Assembly (NCBI GenBank): GCA_019695185.1
Contig: JAIBAN010000053.1
Coordinates: 1-56,727, forward strand
From: Blastocatellia bacterium
Lineage (GTDB): Bacteria; Acidobacteriota; Blastocatellia; Chloracidobacteriales; Chloracidobacteriaceae
DNA length: 56,727 bases
Direction of reading: 5' to 3'
Numbering within the stretch: the first letter of the stretch is position 1; each line of letters opens with the position of its first letter. The notes beneath the pieces were generated by a model that was not told the DNA's origin, made no database searches, and saw only the letters and a list, made by a program, of their open reading frames with translations. This document shows, piece by piece, positions 50,147-56,727 of the stretch. Both the position numbers and the translations under genes were made by a program.

Positions 50147-50800
50147 TCAGGTTGTGATTTGCAGTAGCAGCGACTCCATTCCAAATCTCCAGTTGGTTTC
50201 AATTGCCGCCACTGCCTGCTCCAGGTTCCGTTCGGCCAAAGCTGTCAATATCGCCTGATGTTGTTGCACGGAGGTGGCCACCAGATTGACATCCCGCATA
50301 TACACCCGTTCGTAACGTTCAATCACTTTGCGGAGGCTCCCCAACATTTCAAGGACTCTTTGGTTGGAGCACCCCGCAATCAAGGTCTCATGAAACCGGG
50401 TGTCACAGGCCAGGGCTGCTTCCGCCGAGATTCCCGGAGCGGCAAACTGTTGGTTGATTTGCTTGAGGAGCGGCAGGTTGGTGCCGGCCAACAGGCCGCT
50501 GGTTTGGAGGGCCAGCCCTTCGAGAGTCCACAAAATCGGATACACTTCGCGCACTTCCTGAATGGTTAAAGGTTGAACCGAAAATCCGCGAGCCAGATTT
50601 GAAATGGTAAATCCCTCCCGTTCCAGGCGAAACAGGGCTTCCCGAATCGGTGTGCGGCTGACACCCAGTTCGGCAGCCAGTTGGGCCTCGACAATACGCT
50701 CACCGGCAGCGAGCTGACCATGTAAAATTCGCTCCCGGATGGCCTCATACACATCGTCCCGAAGCGGGAACCGTTCTATTTTCTGGTTTGTTTTCGGCAT
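50147..50800 (-). CDS. GntR-family (FadR/FCD subfamily) regulator
   Basis: 217 residues, ATG start. The N-terminal winged helix reads 'LRDDVYEAIRERILHGQLAAGERIVEAQLAAELGVSRTPIREALFRLEREGF', the GntR signature. The helical C-terminal part ('EVREVYPILWTLEGLALQTSGLL', 'ACDTRFHETLIAGCSNQRVLEMLGSLRKVIERYERVYM', 'VQQHQAILTALAERNLEQAVAAIETNW') is the FCD ligand-binding domain, with the metal-binding Asp and His positions apparently present. It lies 68 bp after the threonine-dehydratase-like gene on the same strand. The GTATAC palindromes upstream of that gene match the FadR-type operator rule, so it probably controls the dehydratase and the divergent peptidase gene. The inducer may be an amino acid or related acid (inference). 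Confidence 0.94.
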   Translation of the reverse strand: MPKTNQKIERFPLRDDVYEAIRERILHGQLAAGERIVEAQLAAELGVSRTPIREALFRLEREGFTISNLARGFSVQPLTIQEVREVYPILWTLEGLALQTSGLLAGTNLPLLKQINQQFAAPGISAEAALACDTRFHETLIAGCSNQRVLEMLGSLRKVIERYERVYMRDVNLVATSVQQHQAILTALAERNLEQAVAAIETNWRFGMESLLLQITT

Positions 50801-50840
50801 AATTCTGTGTCTTCAGGAAAGTCTCTGGTACAAAAATTCA

Positions 50841-50864
50841 GTCCTCAGTTCTCAGTCCTCAGTT
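50841..50864. repeat. Short degenerate CAGTCCT array
   Basis: CAGTCCT, CAGTTCT and CAGTCCT units lie between the dehydratase stop and the GntR gene, with a T-tract beside them (50861-50867). In the dehydratase direction this is an A-tract followed by the array. Confidence 0.8.
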
Positions 50865-50868
50865 TTTT

Positions 50869-51840
50869 CTAACAGACAAGCAGATTGAGTTTGGCTTCTG
50901 ACAAGTTCCCGCCGCAGAGCGGAACCGCCACACATTGCCCTTGAAATCGTTCATGATAAGCCATGGCAGCCGCCACTCCGGCAGCCCCGGCTGGTTCAAT
51001 CACCAAACCAAGTTCCCGGAAAAGCAGCCGGATGGCGTGCAGGAGTGTTTTGTCATCCACCAGCAGGATGTCATCCACCACTTCGCGGAAATCGTCCAGT
51101 GCTTCCGGCACCGGCACCCGCACGGCAATGCCATCGGCAATGGTATTGGTTGTGGGGGTCGAAACCGGCCTGCCGGCTCTCCAGGAAAGTTCCATGGCCG
51201 GTGCTCCGCTGGCACAGACGCCAATGACCTTGGTTTGCGGGGAATAGGCTTTCATCCAGGCCCCAATTCCATTGATGAGGGCTCCGTTGCCCACCGGCAC
51301 CAGAATGGCATCCAACGGTTCAGGCCAGCGGCACAGTTCCAGGGCAATGGTTCCGGCACCTTCAGCGATGGCCGGTTCGGCCCCATCCTCAACAAAGCGC
51401 AGCCGTTTTGCCTCGGCAAACTGCCGGGCAGCCTGCTTGGCTTCATCAAAATCCTGGCCTGCCACATGCAATTCGGCCCCAAAGCGGCGCAGCCCTTCCA
51501 GTTTGATTTGATTGGCAGTTTCCGCCACAAAAACATCAACAGCCACACCGCGTTTGCGGCTGGCGAAAGCCAAGCCCTGGCCGAAATTGCCTGCCGAGGC
51601 ACAGACCAGCCGATGCGGCAACGGGTTTAGTGTGTGGAGGAAATAATCGGCTCCCCGGCCTTTGAAAGACCGAATCGGGTTGACGGTTTCGATTTTACAG
51701 ACCAGTCGCATTCCCAGGCGAAGGGAAATTGTTTCGGCCAGAAATTGGGGCGTATTGAGAAAAACCGGATCAATCGCCGTGCTGGCAGCACGAATGTTAT
51801 CCGTTGACACTCGTTGCAGTAGGGGGGCAAAGCTGGTCAT
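50869..51840 (-). CDS. Threonine/serine dehydratase-like PLP enzyme
   Basis: 323 residues, ATG start. It is a fold-type II PLP enzyme: 'NPIRSFKGRGADYFL' with the Schiff-base Lys60, 'VCASAGNFGQGLAFASRKRG', 'VPVGNGALINGIGAWMK' (phosphate-binding glycines) and 'CGGNLS' near the end that binds the pyridine ring. The length without an ACT regulatory domain resembles catabolic threonine dehydratase (TdcB-like), and related eutB-type ectoine-pathway dehydratases are another possibility. Such enzymes deaminate threonine or serine to 2-oxo acids. It is upstream of the GntR regulator and divergent from the M61 peptidase, with a GTATAC operator pair between. Amino-acid catabolism is therefore the likely theme. 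Confidence 0.92.
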   Translation of the reverse strand: MTSFAPLLQRVSTDNIRAASTAIDPVFLNTPQFLAETISLRLGMRLVCKIETVNPIRSFKGRGADYFLHTLNPLPHRLVCASAGNFGQGLAFASRKRGVAVDVFVAETANQIKLEGLRRFGAELHVAGQDFDEAKQAARQFAEAKRLRFVEDGAEPAIAEGAGTIALELCRWPEPLDAILVPVGNGALINGIGAWMKAYSPQTKVIGVCASGAPAMELSWRAGRPVSTPTTNTIADGIAVRVPVPEALDDFREVVDDILLVDDKTLLHAIRLLFRELGLVIEPAGAAGVAAAMAYHERFQGQCVAVPLCGGNLSEAKLNLLVC

Positions 51841-51856
51841 AATCCCTCACAATAAA

Positions 51857-51891
51857 TTTTGTATACGATTTTCAGAAATTGTATACAATTT
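51857..51891. promoter_or_regulatory. GntR (FadR-type) operator pair
   Basis: AAATTGTATACAATTT (51876-51891) is a perfect 16-bp palindrome. A second, imperfect TTTTGTATACGATT lies 20 bp to the left (GTATAC at 51861). GTATAC fits the FadR-subfamily rule GTM-KAC. It lies in the divergent promoter region between the dehydratase and the M61 gene. Confidence 0.75.
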
Positions 51892-51920
51892 ATCAAATCT
51901 TTCAACTGAAAGGATGTGCT

Positions 51921-53405
51921 ATGGCCCGAAAACAGGTTGGCTCCGTGAATGGCTCAACTTTGTTCAGCTTTTGCCTGTGGCTGGTGGTGTTGCTGGCATT
52001 GCCGGTTTGCACCCAGGCCCAAACCCGCTATGAAGTGCAGGTAAGGCAATTGATTCCGTTGCAAGCAACCATAAAAGCCACCGTTCCCGGTACTGGAACG
52101 AAACTGACAATGGACACGACCCGACCGGGCGACCTGGAGGAACTTAACTCCAAAGGCTGGCCCGTCCTTGTTTCGAAATTTCAGGTCACGGATGCAGCGG
52201 GTAACCCGGTTGAGGTGTCCGAAGCTGGCCCGGCTGGTTGGAAATTGAAAGAGGCTGCCACTGGCCCGTTAAATCTCAGGTACGACGTCGATTTTTCACT
52301 TTTGGCCGCGCATGACTGGCCGGCTCCGCGTGAAGCCGCCTTTGCGCAAGAGACTACGTTGGTGTGTGTAGGACGGTCCCTGTTTGTGACCGCCCAGGAA
52401 TCAGGCCCGATTCAGGTGACATTTGAACTGCCGTCAGGCTGGCGGGTTGTTGCACCCTGGAATCCGCAGGCAGGGAAGGTCAACCGCTTCTCGGTTGCCT
52501 CGCAGGCAGATTTGGCGGAAAACCTGATTGTGCTGACCAAAGAAGCTCCGGAAGTCGTCACCAGTGGTGGGTTCAGCCTCCAGATTGCCTGCATGGGGCA
52601 TTGGCAGCCGGTTCGCCGTGAAGTCCGTCAGGTATTGGGGAGTGCGATGCGGCATTTGGTTTCATTGATGAAATTTACCGGACGGCAACAGTACCTGGTG
52701 GTTCTGCTGCCAATGTTGGATGGAGGAGGGGAGGCTTTTCGTCACAGTTTCGCACTGACCGTCGAAAAAGCGCCAACCTTGGCCGACAGCTCAGCGTGGG
52801 GCAACATCATCGCCCATGAAATTTTTCATTACTGGAATGGTTGGCGGTTGCGCGGCAAGGATTACGGTTCTTCCCAATGGTTCCAGGAAGGGTTTACCGA
52901 GTATGTGGCGAACAACACGATGATGGCAGGCGGGTTTCTCACCCCGGAGGAATTTCGGAAGAAGCTGGCCCGGCACGTGCAAAACTATCACAAACTGACC
53001 ACCTCAATGGTAGCAGGAGGCACCCGCAAAGGACCGCCACTGTACAGCGGTGGCGCACTGGTGGCTTTTTTGTGGGATGTCAAAATCCGGGAGGCCACCC
53101 AAGGGCAAAAAAATCTGGGAGACTTTCTGCGGGTGCTGTGGAAGCAGACCGGACAGGGCCGGGAGCCTTATGAATGGAACGACATCAAAACCGCATTGAG
53201 TGTGGTGGCGGCTGACGATTGGGAAACTTTCTTCCAGCAATATATCCAGGGAACCACGCCTCTCCCCTTGGCAACCGGATTTGCCTCCGTGGGGTTACGG
53301 CTGGAAAAAGCCTCAGATGATTCCTTTTCGCTGACAGCAGACCCCGGAGCCTCTCCGGCAGCAAAAAAATTGTGGCGGACATTGACTGGAAGCCGCCAAA
53401 AGTGA
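51921..53405 (+). CDS. M61-family metallopeptidase
   Basis: 494 residues. The ATG at 51921 has AAAGGA upstream and begins an export segment (LFSFCLWLVVLLALPVCTQA). The zinc site 'HEIFHYWNG' (His299, Glu300, His303) and the downstream 'WFQEGFTEYV' (Glu323) form the gluzincin motif of the M61 glycyl aminopeptidase family. The N-terminal half is a beta domain of the family. Compared with usual M61 proteins, no C-terminal PDZ domain is present; the last residues are 'GFASVGLRLEKASDDSFSLTADPGA'. It would act in the periplasm on peptides or proteins. The gene is divergent from the dehydratase and shares its operator region. A GGGTYCA array follows. Confidence 0.9.
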   Translation: MARKQVGSVNGSTLFSFCLWLVVLLALPVCTQAQTRYEVQVRQLIPLQATIKATVPGTGTKLTMDTTRPGDLEELNSKGWPVLVSKFQVTDAAGNPVEVSEAGPAGWKLKEAATGPLNLRYDVDFSLLAAHDWPAPREAAFAQETTLVCVGRSLFVTAQESGPIQVTFELPSGWRVVAPWNPQAGKVNRFSVASQADLAENLIVLTKEAPEVVTSGGFSLQIACMGHWQPVRREVRQVLGSAMRHLVSLMKFTGRQQYLVVLLPMLDGGGEAFRHSFALTVEKAPTLADSSAWGNIIAHEIFHYWNGWRLRGKDYGSSQWFQEGFTEYVANNTMMAGGFLTPEEFRKKLARHVQNYHKLTTSMVAGGTRKGPPLYSGGALVAFLWDVKIREATQGQKNLGDFLRVLWKQTGQGREPYEWNDIKTALSVVAADDWETFFQQYIQGTTPLPLATGFASVGLRLEKASDDSFSLTADPGASPAAKKLWRTLTGSRQK

Positions 53406-53453
53406 TTCATCTTCCCCAAACACCAAATCTTTCGGAAGTTGAAGGGATGATTT

Positions 53454-53582
53454 AGGGTCCAGGGTTCAGGGTCCAGGGTCTTTGAAATGGACAATGGGCA
53501 ATGGACAATTAAACCCCTTACAGAACTTCAAATTTCCTGGCCATCGAAAACCCTGAACCCTGAACCCTGAACCCTGAACCCT
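53454..53582. repeat. Inverted pair of GGGTTCA arrays with TGGACAA units in the core
   Basis: GGGTCCA/GGGTTCA units at 53454-53480 and CCCTGAA units at 53549-53582 flank a core that contains TGGACAA, TGGGCAA, TGGACAA in tandem (heptamers). The right-hand array ends only four bases before the start codon of the next gene, so no ribosome-binding site is available there. Confidence 0.93.
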
Positions 53583-53586
53583 CGCT

Positions 53587-54903
53587 ATGTCACTGCGCCT
53601 AAAATTCCTGGCCTACCTGTTTGCCATGCACCTGCTCCTGGCAGCGGTGGGTGCGTTCCTGATTGCGCATCATCGCTGGTGGCTGTTGGTGGTGGAACTG
53701 GCGGTTGTGTGTTCGGCAGTCATCGGAGTTCGACTGGTCGGGCAGGTTTTCGGGACCTTGGACCTGCTCGGTACCGGAGCGGAGTTTATCAAGGAACGGG
53801 ATTTCTCCGCCCGGTTTCTGGAGGTCGGCCAACCTGAAATGGACCAACTGGTAGCCATTTACAACCAGATGATTGACAACCTCCGCGAAGAACGGCTGAA
53901 GTTGCAGGAACAGCATTATTTGCTCGACAAAATCATTACGGCATCACCTTCGGGAATCGTCACGTTTGACTTTGACGAGCGGATTTCGGGTGTCAATCCG
54001 GCTGCCGAACGGCTCTTGGCTCTCTCCCAGACGGACTTGCTGGCGCATCATCTGGACGAGTTACAAAGTCCGTTGGCAGCCCCGCTGAAAGGTCTGCACC
54101 CTGGTGAATCCTGCGTCACGGCTCTGCCCGGCGGGCGGCGGGTCAAGTGCTTCAAATCGGAATTTCTGGACCGGGGATTCCCACGCACGTTTTTGCTCTT
54201 GGAAGAACTGACGGAAGAACTCCGCCAGTCGGAAAAAGCCGCTTATGAAAAGCTGATTCGGATGATGAGCCACGAGGTCAACAATTCCATTGGGGCCGCC
54301 AATTCATTGCTGAATTCCTGCCTGCTGTACAAGGAACATATCGCCGCCGATGACCGCGACGACTTTGAAAACGCGCTCCGGGTGGTGATTACCCGCACCG
54401 AACAGTTAAGCGCGTTTATGAAACGGTTTGCCGATGTGGTGCGGGTTCCCAAGCCGAAAAAGTCTCCCTGTGACCTGCCGGAACTGGTGAACTCGGTGGC
54501 CGACCTGCTGCGGGCGGAGTGCGAACGGCGGGAAATCACGCTTTCCCTGGAATTCGAAACCGGAGTGCCAGCCATTGCGCTGGACCGGATTTTGATGGAA
54601 CAGGCCCTCATCAATATTTTCAAAAACGCCTGTGAGGCCATTGGATCCAAGGGGCGCATCCGGTGTGTGGCCAGTCTGCGGGAACAACGTCCGGTATTGG
54701 CCATCGAAGACAGTGGCAGCGGCTTTGACAGCGGAACCCAACTCCAGCTCTTCACTCCTTTTTTCACCACCAAAGACCATGGCCAGGGCATTGGGCTGAC
54801 GCTGGTGCGCGAAATTCTGGAGGCCCACGATTGCGGATTTTCCCTGGAACGTCTGTCGGATGTCACCCGTTTTGAGATTGTTTTTCAGCCCAATATTCTC
54901 TAA
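53587..54903 (+). CDS. Membrane sensor histidine kinase (NtrY-like)
   Basis: 438 residues, ATG start directly behind a CCCTGAA array. Two N-terminal membrane helices (LAYLFAMHLLLAAVGAFLIA, WWLLVVELAVVCSAVIGVRL) are joined with almost no periplasmic loop, so the signal is probably sensed inside or in the membrane. A HAMP-like segment, a PAS domain ('ITASPSGIVTFDFDERISGVNPAAERLLAL') and HisKA with His229 in 'MMSHEVNNSIG' follow, then HATPase ('NIFKNACEAIG', 'DSGSGFDSGTQ', 'GQGIGLTLVREIL'). This pattern is that of NtrY/VicK-type kinases with an NtrC partner, which is the next gene. Start choice has no ribosome-binding site support. Confidence 0.92.
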   Translation: MSLRLKFLAYLFAMHLLLAAVGAFLIAHHRWWLLVVELAVVCSAVIGVRLVGQVFGTLDLLGTGAEFIKERDFSARFLEVGQPEMDQLVAIYNQMIDNLREERLKLQEQHYLLDKIITASPSGIVTFDFDERISGVNPAAERLLALSQTDLLAHHLDELQSPLAAPLKGLHPGESCVTALPGGRRVKCFKSEFLDRGFPRTFLLLEELTEELRQSEKAAYEKLIRMMSHEVNNSIGAANSLLNSCLLYKEHIAADDRDDFENALRVVITRTEQLSAFMKRFADVVRVPKPKKSPCDLPELVNSVADLLRAECERREITLSLEFETGVPAIALDRILMEQALINIFKNACEAIGSKGRIRCVASLREQRPVLAIEDSGSGFDSGTQLQLFTPFFTTKDHGQGIGLTLVREILEAHDCGFSLERLSDVTRFEIVFQPNIL

Positions 54904-55213
54904 ATCCGGCAAAAGCAGGTTTCTCAGGGTTGAGTTGGTTGGAAATTGCTTCGGTTTAGGACCTTTATCGGAAGCTCCCCACTTGACTGAGAACTGCATG
55001 ACCAGCCACATCAGCTTCAATCCACCGCGTTGGGATTTGAATACCATCTGATTTCCCCTGAACTGGATTGGCTGATTTGCAAAAATCATCATAATGTGGT
55101 CATTGCGATTGGTGTTGAAGTGGAAAAAAAACTGCGCAGCCTGAATTCATCTGATGAGAAACCGGCTCCAAGCAGGGTAGGGACTCCAAACACAACCTTG
55201 TAAGGTAGGCAAA
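54904..55213. other. Spacer between the kinase and regulator genes, no feature seen
   Basis: 310 bp without an array, in contrast to most spacers of the window. No gene, clear terminator or sigma-54 promoter was found. AAGGTAGG immediately before 55214 is the ribosome-binding site of the regulator. Confidence 0.6.
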
Positions 55214-56602
55214 ATGCCCAAAACCGAACATATCCTGATTATTGATGACGACCCTTCGGTGACGACCTCGCTGGCATTGCTGCTCAAGCAGGCGGGTTAC
55301 CGGTCGCAAACGGCTCAGTCGCCGGCGCAAGGACTGGAAAAATTGGCCAGTCAGCGGTTTGAGGTGGTCATTCAGGATATGAATTTTTCCCGCTCGACCA
55401 CGGGCGACGAAGGCATCGAACTGCTCAAAGCCATCAAAAGCAGCCATCCCAAGCTGCCGGTAATCCTGATTACCGCCTGGGGCTCGATTCAGCTTGCCGT
55501 GGAAGGCATTCGTTGCGGCGCGGCGGATTTCATCACCAAACCCTGGACCCATCAGCAGATTTTGCAGGCAGTCAAAACCGCGACGGGGCTGGCGGCGGTG
55601 GCTCCCCGTTCGAATGAAGCGCCGGGCACCCGCACGGAACTCGATTCCCGTTACGATTTCGGCCATCTGATTGGCGAAGACCCCAAACTGCTGCGTATTC
55701 TGGAACTGATTGGGCGGGTCAGTGCCACTGATGCTTCGGTGCTGATTACCGGCGAGAGCGGCACCGGCAAGGAACTGATTGCCGAAGCCATCCACCGCAA
55801 CAGCCATCGCAAAGAGGCCCCGTTCGTCAAGGTCAACCTGGGCGGGATTGCCGCCGCACTTTTTGAAAGCGAAATGTTCGGGCACGTCCGGGGAGCCTTT
55901 ACCGACGCCCGGCAGGACCGCAAAGGACGTTTTGAAATCGCGCATGGGGGCACGATTTTTCTGGATGAAATCGGTGACCTCGATACCAATTCGCAGGTCA
56001 AAATGCTGCGGGTGTTGCAGGACCGGACCTATGAGGTGTTGGGCAACAGCAGCACGCGCACCGTGGATGTGCGGGTGATTTCCGCGACCAACCGCAATCT
56101 GGCGGAAATGGTCGAGCAGGGAACCTTCCGTGAAGACCTGCTCTATCGGCTCAATCTGATTGCCGTTCATCTGCCCGCTCTGCGCGAACGTCCAGGCGAT
56201 ATTCCCCGTCTGGCGGCTCATTTTGCCCAGGCCATGGGAAACATCTATCGCCGTCCGGGGTTGAACATTTCTCCCAAAGCCTATGCCTGGCTGCAAAACC
56301 TGCCCTGGCCGGGAAACATCCGGCAACTCCGGCAGGTGATTGAACGGACGGTCTTGATGAGTACCCGCGACCAGCTTGACATTGAGGATTTCACGCTCGC
56401 TTTTGAAATGGGACAGCACGAAAAAGCCCGGCCCGAACCGGCCCCGGCACTGGGTTCAATGACCCTGGATGAAATGGAAAAAGCGATGATTGTCAAAAGC
56501 CTGGAACAGCACGGCGGCAACATCAGCAAAGTCGCCGAAGCCCTTGGCCTCAGCCGGGCGGCGCTCTATCGGCGGTTTGAGAAATATGGGATTTCGGTTT
56601 GA
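55214..56602 (+). CDS. NtrC-family response regulator with GAFTDA loop
   Basis: 462 residues, ATG start with AAGGTAGG upstream. The receiver has the acidic residues IIDDDPS, phospho-acceptor Asp55 in 'VVIQDMNFS', 'ILITAWG' and Lys in 'FITKPW'. The AAA+ domain has GESGTGKE, the loop that normally reads GAFTGA as GAFTDA, '[33 protein letters not shown]' and 'WPGNIRQLRQVIERTVLM'. The Fis helix-turn-helix is 'GGNISKVAEALGLSRAALYRRFEKYGI'. The Gly-to-Asp change is in the sigma-54 contact loop, so activation strength may differ (inference). It pairs with the histidine kinase 310 bp upstream. Confidence 0.94.
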   Translation: MPKTEHILIIDDDPSVTTSLALLLKQAGYRSQTAQSPAQGLEKLASQRFEVVIQDMNFSRSTTGDEGIELLKAIKSSHPKLPVILITAWGSIQLAVEGIRCGAADFITKPWTHQQILQAVKTATGLAAVAPRSNEAPGTRTELDSRYDFGHLIGEDPKLLRILELIGRVSATDASVLITGESGTGKELIAEAIHRNSHRKEAPFVKVNLGGIAAALFESEMFGHVRGAFTDARQDRKGRFEIAHGGTIFLDEIGDLDTNSQVKMLRVLQDRTYEVLGNSSTRTVDVRVISATNRNLAEMVEQGTFREDLLYRLNLIAVHLPALRERPGDIPRLAAHFAQAMGNIYRRPGLNISPKAYAWLQNLPWPGNIRQLRQVIERTVLMSTRDQLDIEDFTLAFEMGQHEKARPEPAPALGSMTLDEMEKAMIVKSLEQHGGNISKVAEALGLSRAALYRRFEKYGISV

Positions 56603-56640
56603 ATCCCACTTCAAAGGACCTTTTGCTTTACCCGACTAAC

Positions 56641-56689
56641 ATGAAAACAGGACTGAGGACTGAGGACTGAGGACTGAGGCTGTTTTCAT
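56641..56689. repeat. GGACTGA array enclosed by a perfect 10-bp inverted repeat
   Basis: ATGAAAACAG (56641-56650) and CTGTTTTCAT (56680-56689) are exact reverse complements and enclose four GGACTGA units (56651-56679). The same ATGAAAACAGG flank precedes an array at 11281. 56690-56727 shows nothing further. Confidence 0.9.
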
Positions 56690-56727
56690 TGCTGAGAGAG
56701 TGTTTGGAAATTTGGAAAATGCATTTT

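Noticed and set aside
51986..52004. Sigma-54 promoter (TGGCAT ... TTGCA)
   Set aside because: The GG to GC distance is 12 rather than 10 bases and it lies inside the M61 coding region.
54406..55092. Minus-strand open frame of 228 codons opposite the second histidine kinase
   Set aside because: It mostly lies antisense to the kinase domain, has no recognisable motif, and its codon use is that of a shadow frame.
1..56727. Insertion sequences, prophage or integrase
   Set aside because: No transposase, integrase or phage gene was recognised, despite many repeats.
1..56727. tRNA or rRNA genes
   Set aside because: No cloverleaf with TTCGA-type T-loop and anticodon stem, and no rRNA-like sequence was recognised by eye.

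Overview
This window looks like a GC-moderate, gene-dense piece of a free-living bacterial chromosome (or second replicon), most likely Acidobacteriota, perhaps Blastocatellia. That placement is an inference from gene content and not from rRNA: an Oar-like TonB receptor with a carboxypeptidase-regulatory domain, three Hanks-type Ser/Thr kinases, kinesin-light-chain-type TPR proteins, Uma2 and a CHAT protease. Some features recall cyanobacteria: heptanucleotide intergenic repeats, a DevBCA exporter and a ParA with an AGGVAKTT P-loop.

Layout. 1-3.3 kb: tail of an upstream gene, a putative lipoprotein, a two-domain SnoaL/DUF4440 protein and a TPR protein. 3.5-5.6 kb: parA-parB with direct repeats upstream and a 22-bp palindrome downstream. 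5.6-11.2 kb: Uma2, an OlsF-like bifunctional acyltransferase, an alpha/beta hydrolase, small hypothetical proteins and a gamma-glutamylcyclotransferase-like protein. 11.2-15.5 kb: a repeat-rich spacer and a PknK-like kinase-AAA-TPR protein. 15.5-21.5 kb: a non-coding region with an orphan intrinsic terminator, the TonB receptor and two hypothetical proteins. 21.6-32.9 kb: a co-oriented signalling island on the minus strand (beta-propeller receptor kinase, NtrC-type regulator, histidine kinase, hybrid kinase, pseudo-receiver, Ser/Thr kinase). 32.9-35.7 kb: thioesterase, acyl-CoA dehydrogenase and SDR. 35.9-41.2 kb: a sigma-54 activator translationally overlapping a secreted TPR-CHAT protein. 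41.3-46.0 kb: AraC regulator, a DUF1080-like protein and an S41 protease. 46.2-50.1 kb: tetR-devB-devC-devA. 50.1-53.4 kb: GntR regulator, threonine-dehydratase-like enzyme and an M61 peptidase. 53.6-56.6 kb: a second histidine kinase/NtrC pair.

The most unusual signal is not a protein. Most intergenic gaps carry tandem arrays of short units, almost all 7 bp long (GGACTGA, GGGTTCA, GAATTGA, GTTTTGA, GGGTCTA, CAAATGG and others; one family has 9 bp). They often form inverted pairs around a 50-100 bp core, even inside apparent operons. At nine genes the stop codon lies inside or at the edge of such an array or unit. They resemble in style the heptameric STRR repeats known from heterocystous cyanobacteria. 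A second theme is partitioning: the exact 22-bp palindrome found just after parB recurs 15.5 kb away and shares the TGTT...AACA ends and 16-bp span of chromosomal parS.

Functionally the window is dominated by regulation: three sigma-54-type activators, three histidine kinases, three Ser/Thr kinases, and AraC, TetR and GntR regulators. Candidate operators are visible for TetR and GntR. No tRNA, rRNA, CRISPR or insertion sequence was recognised.
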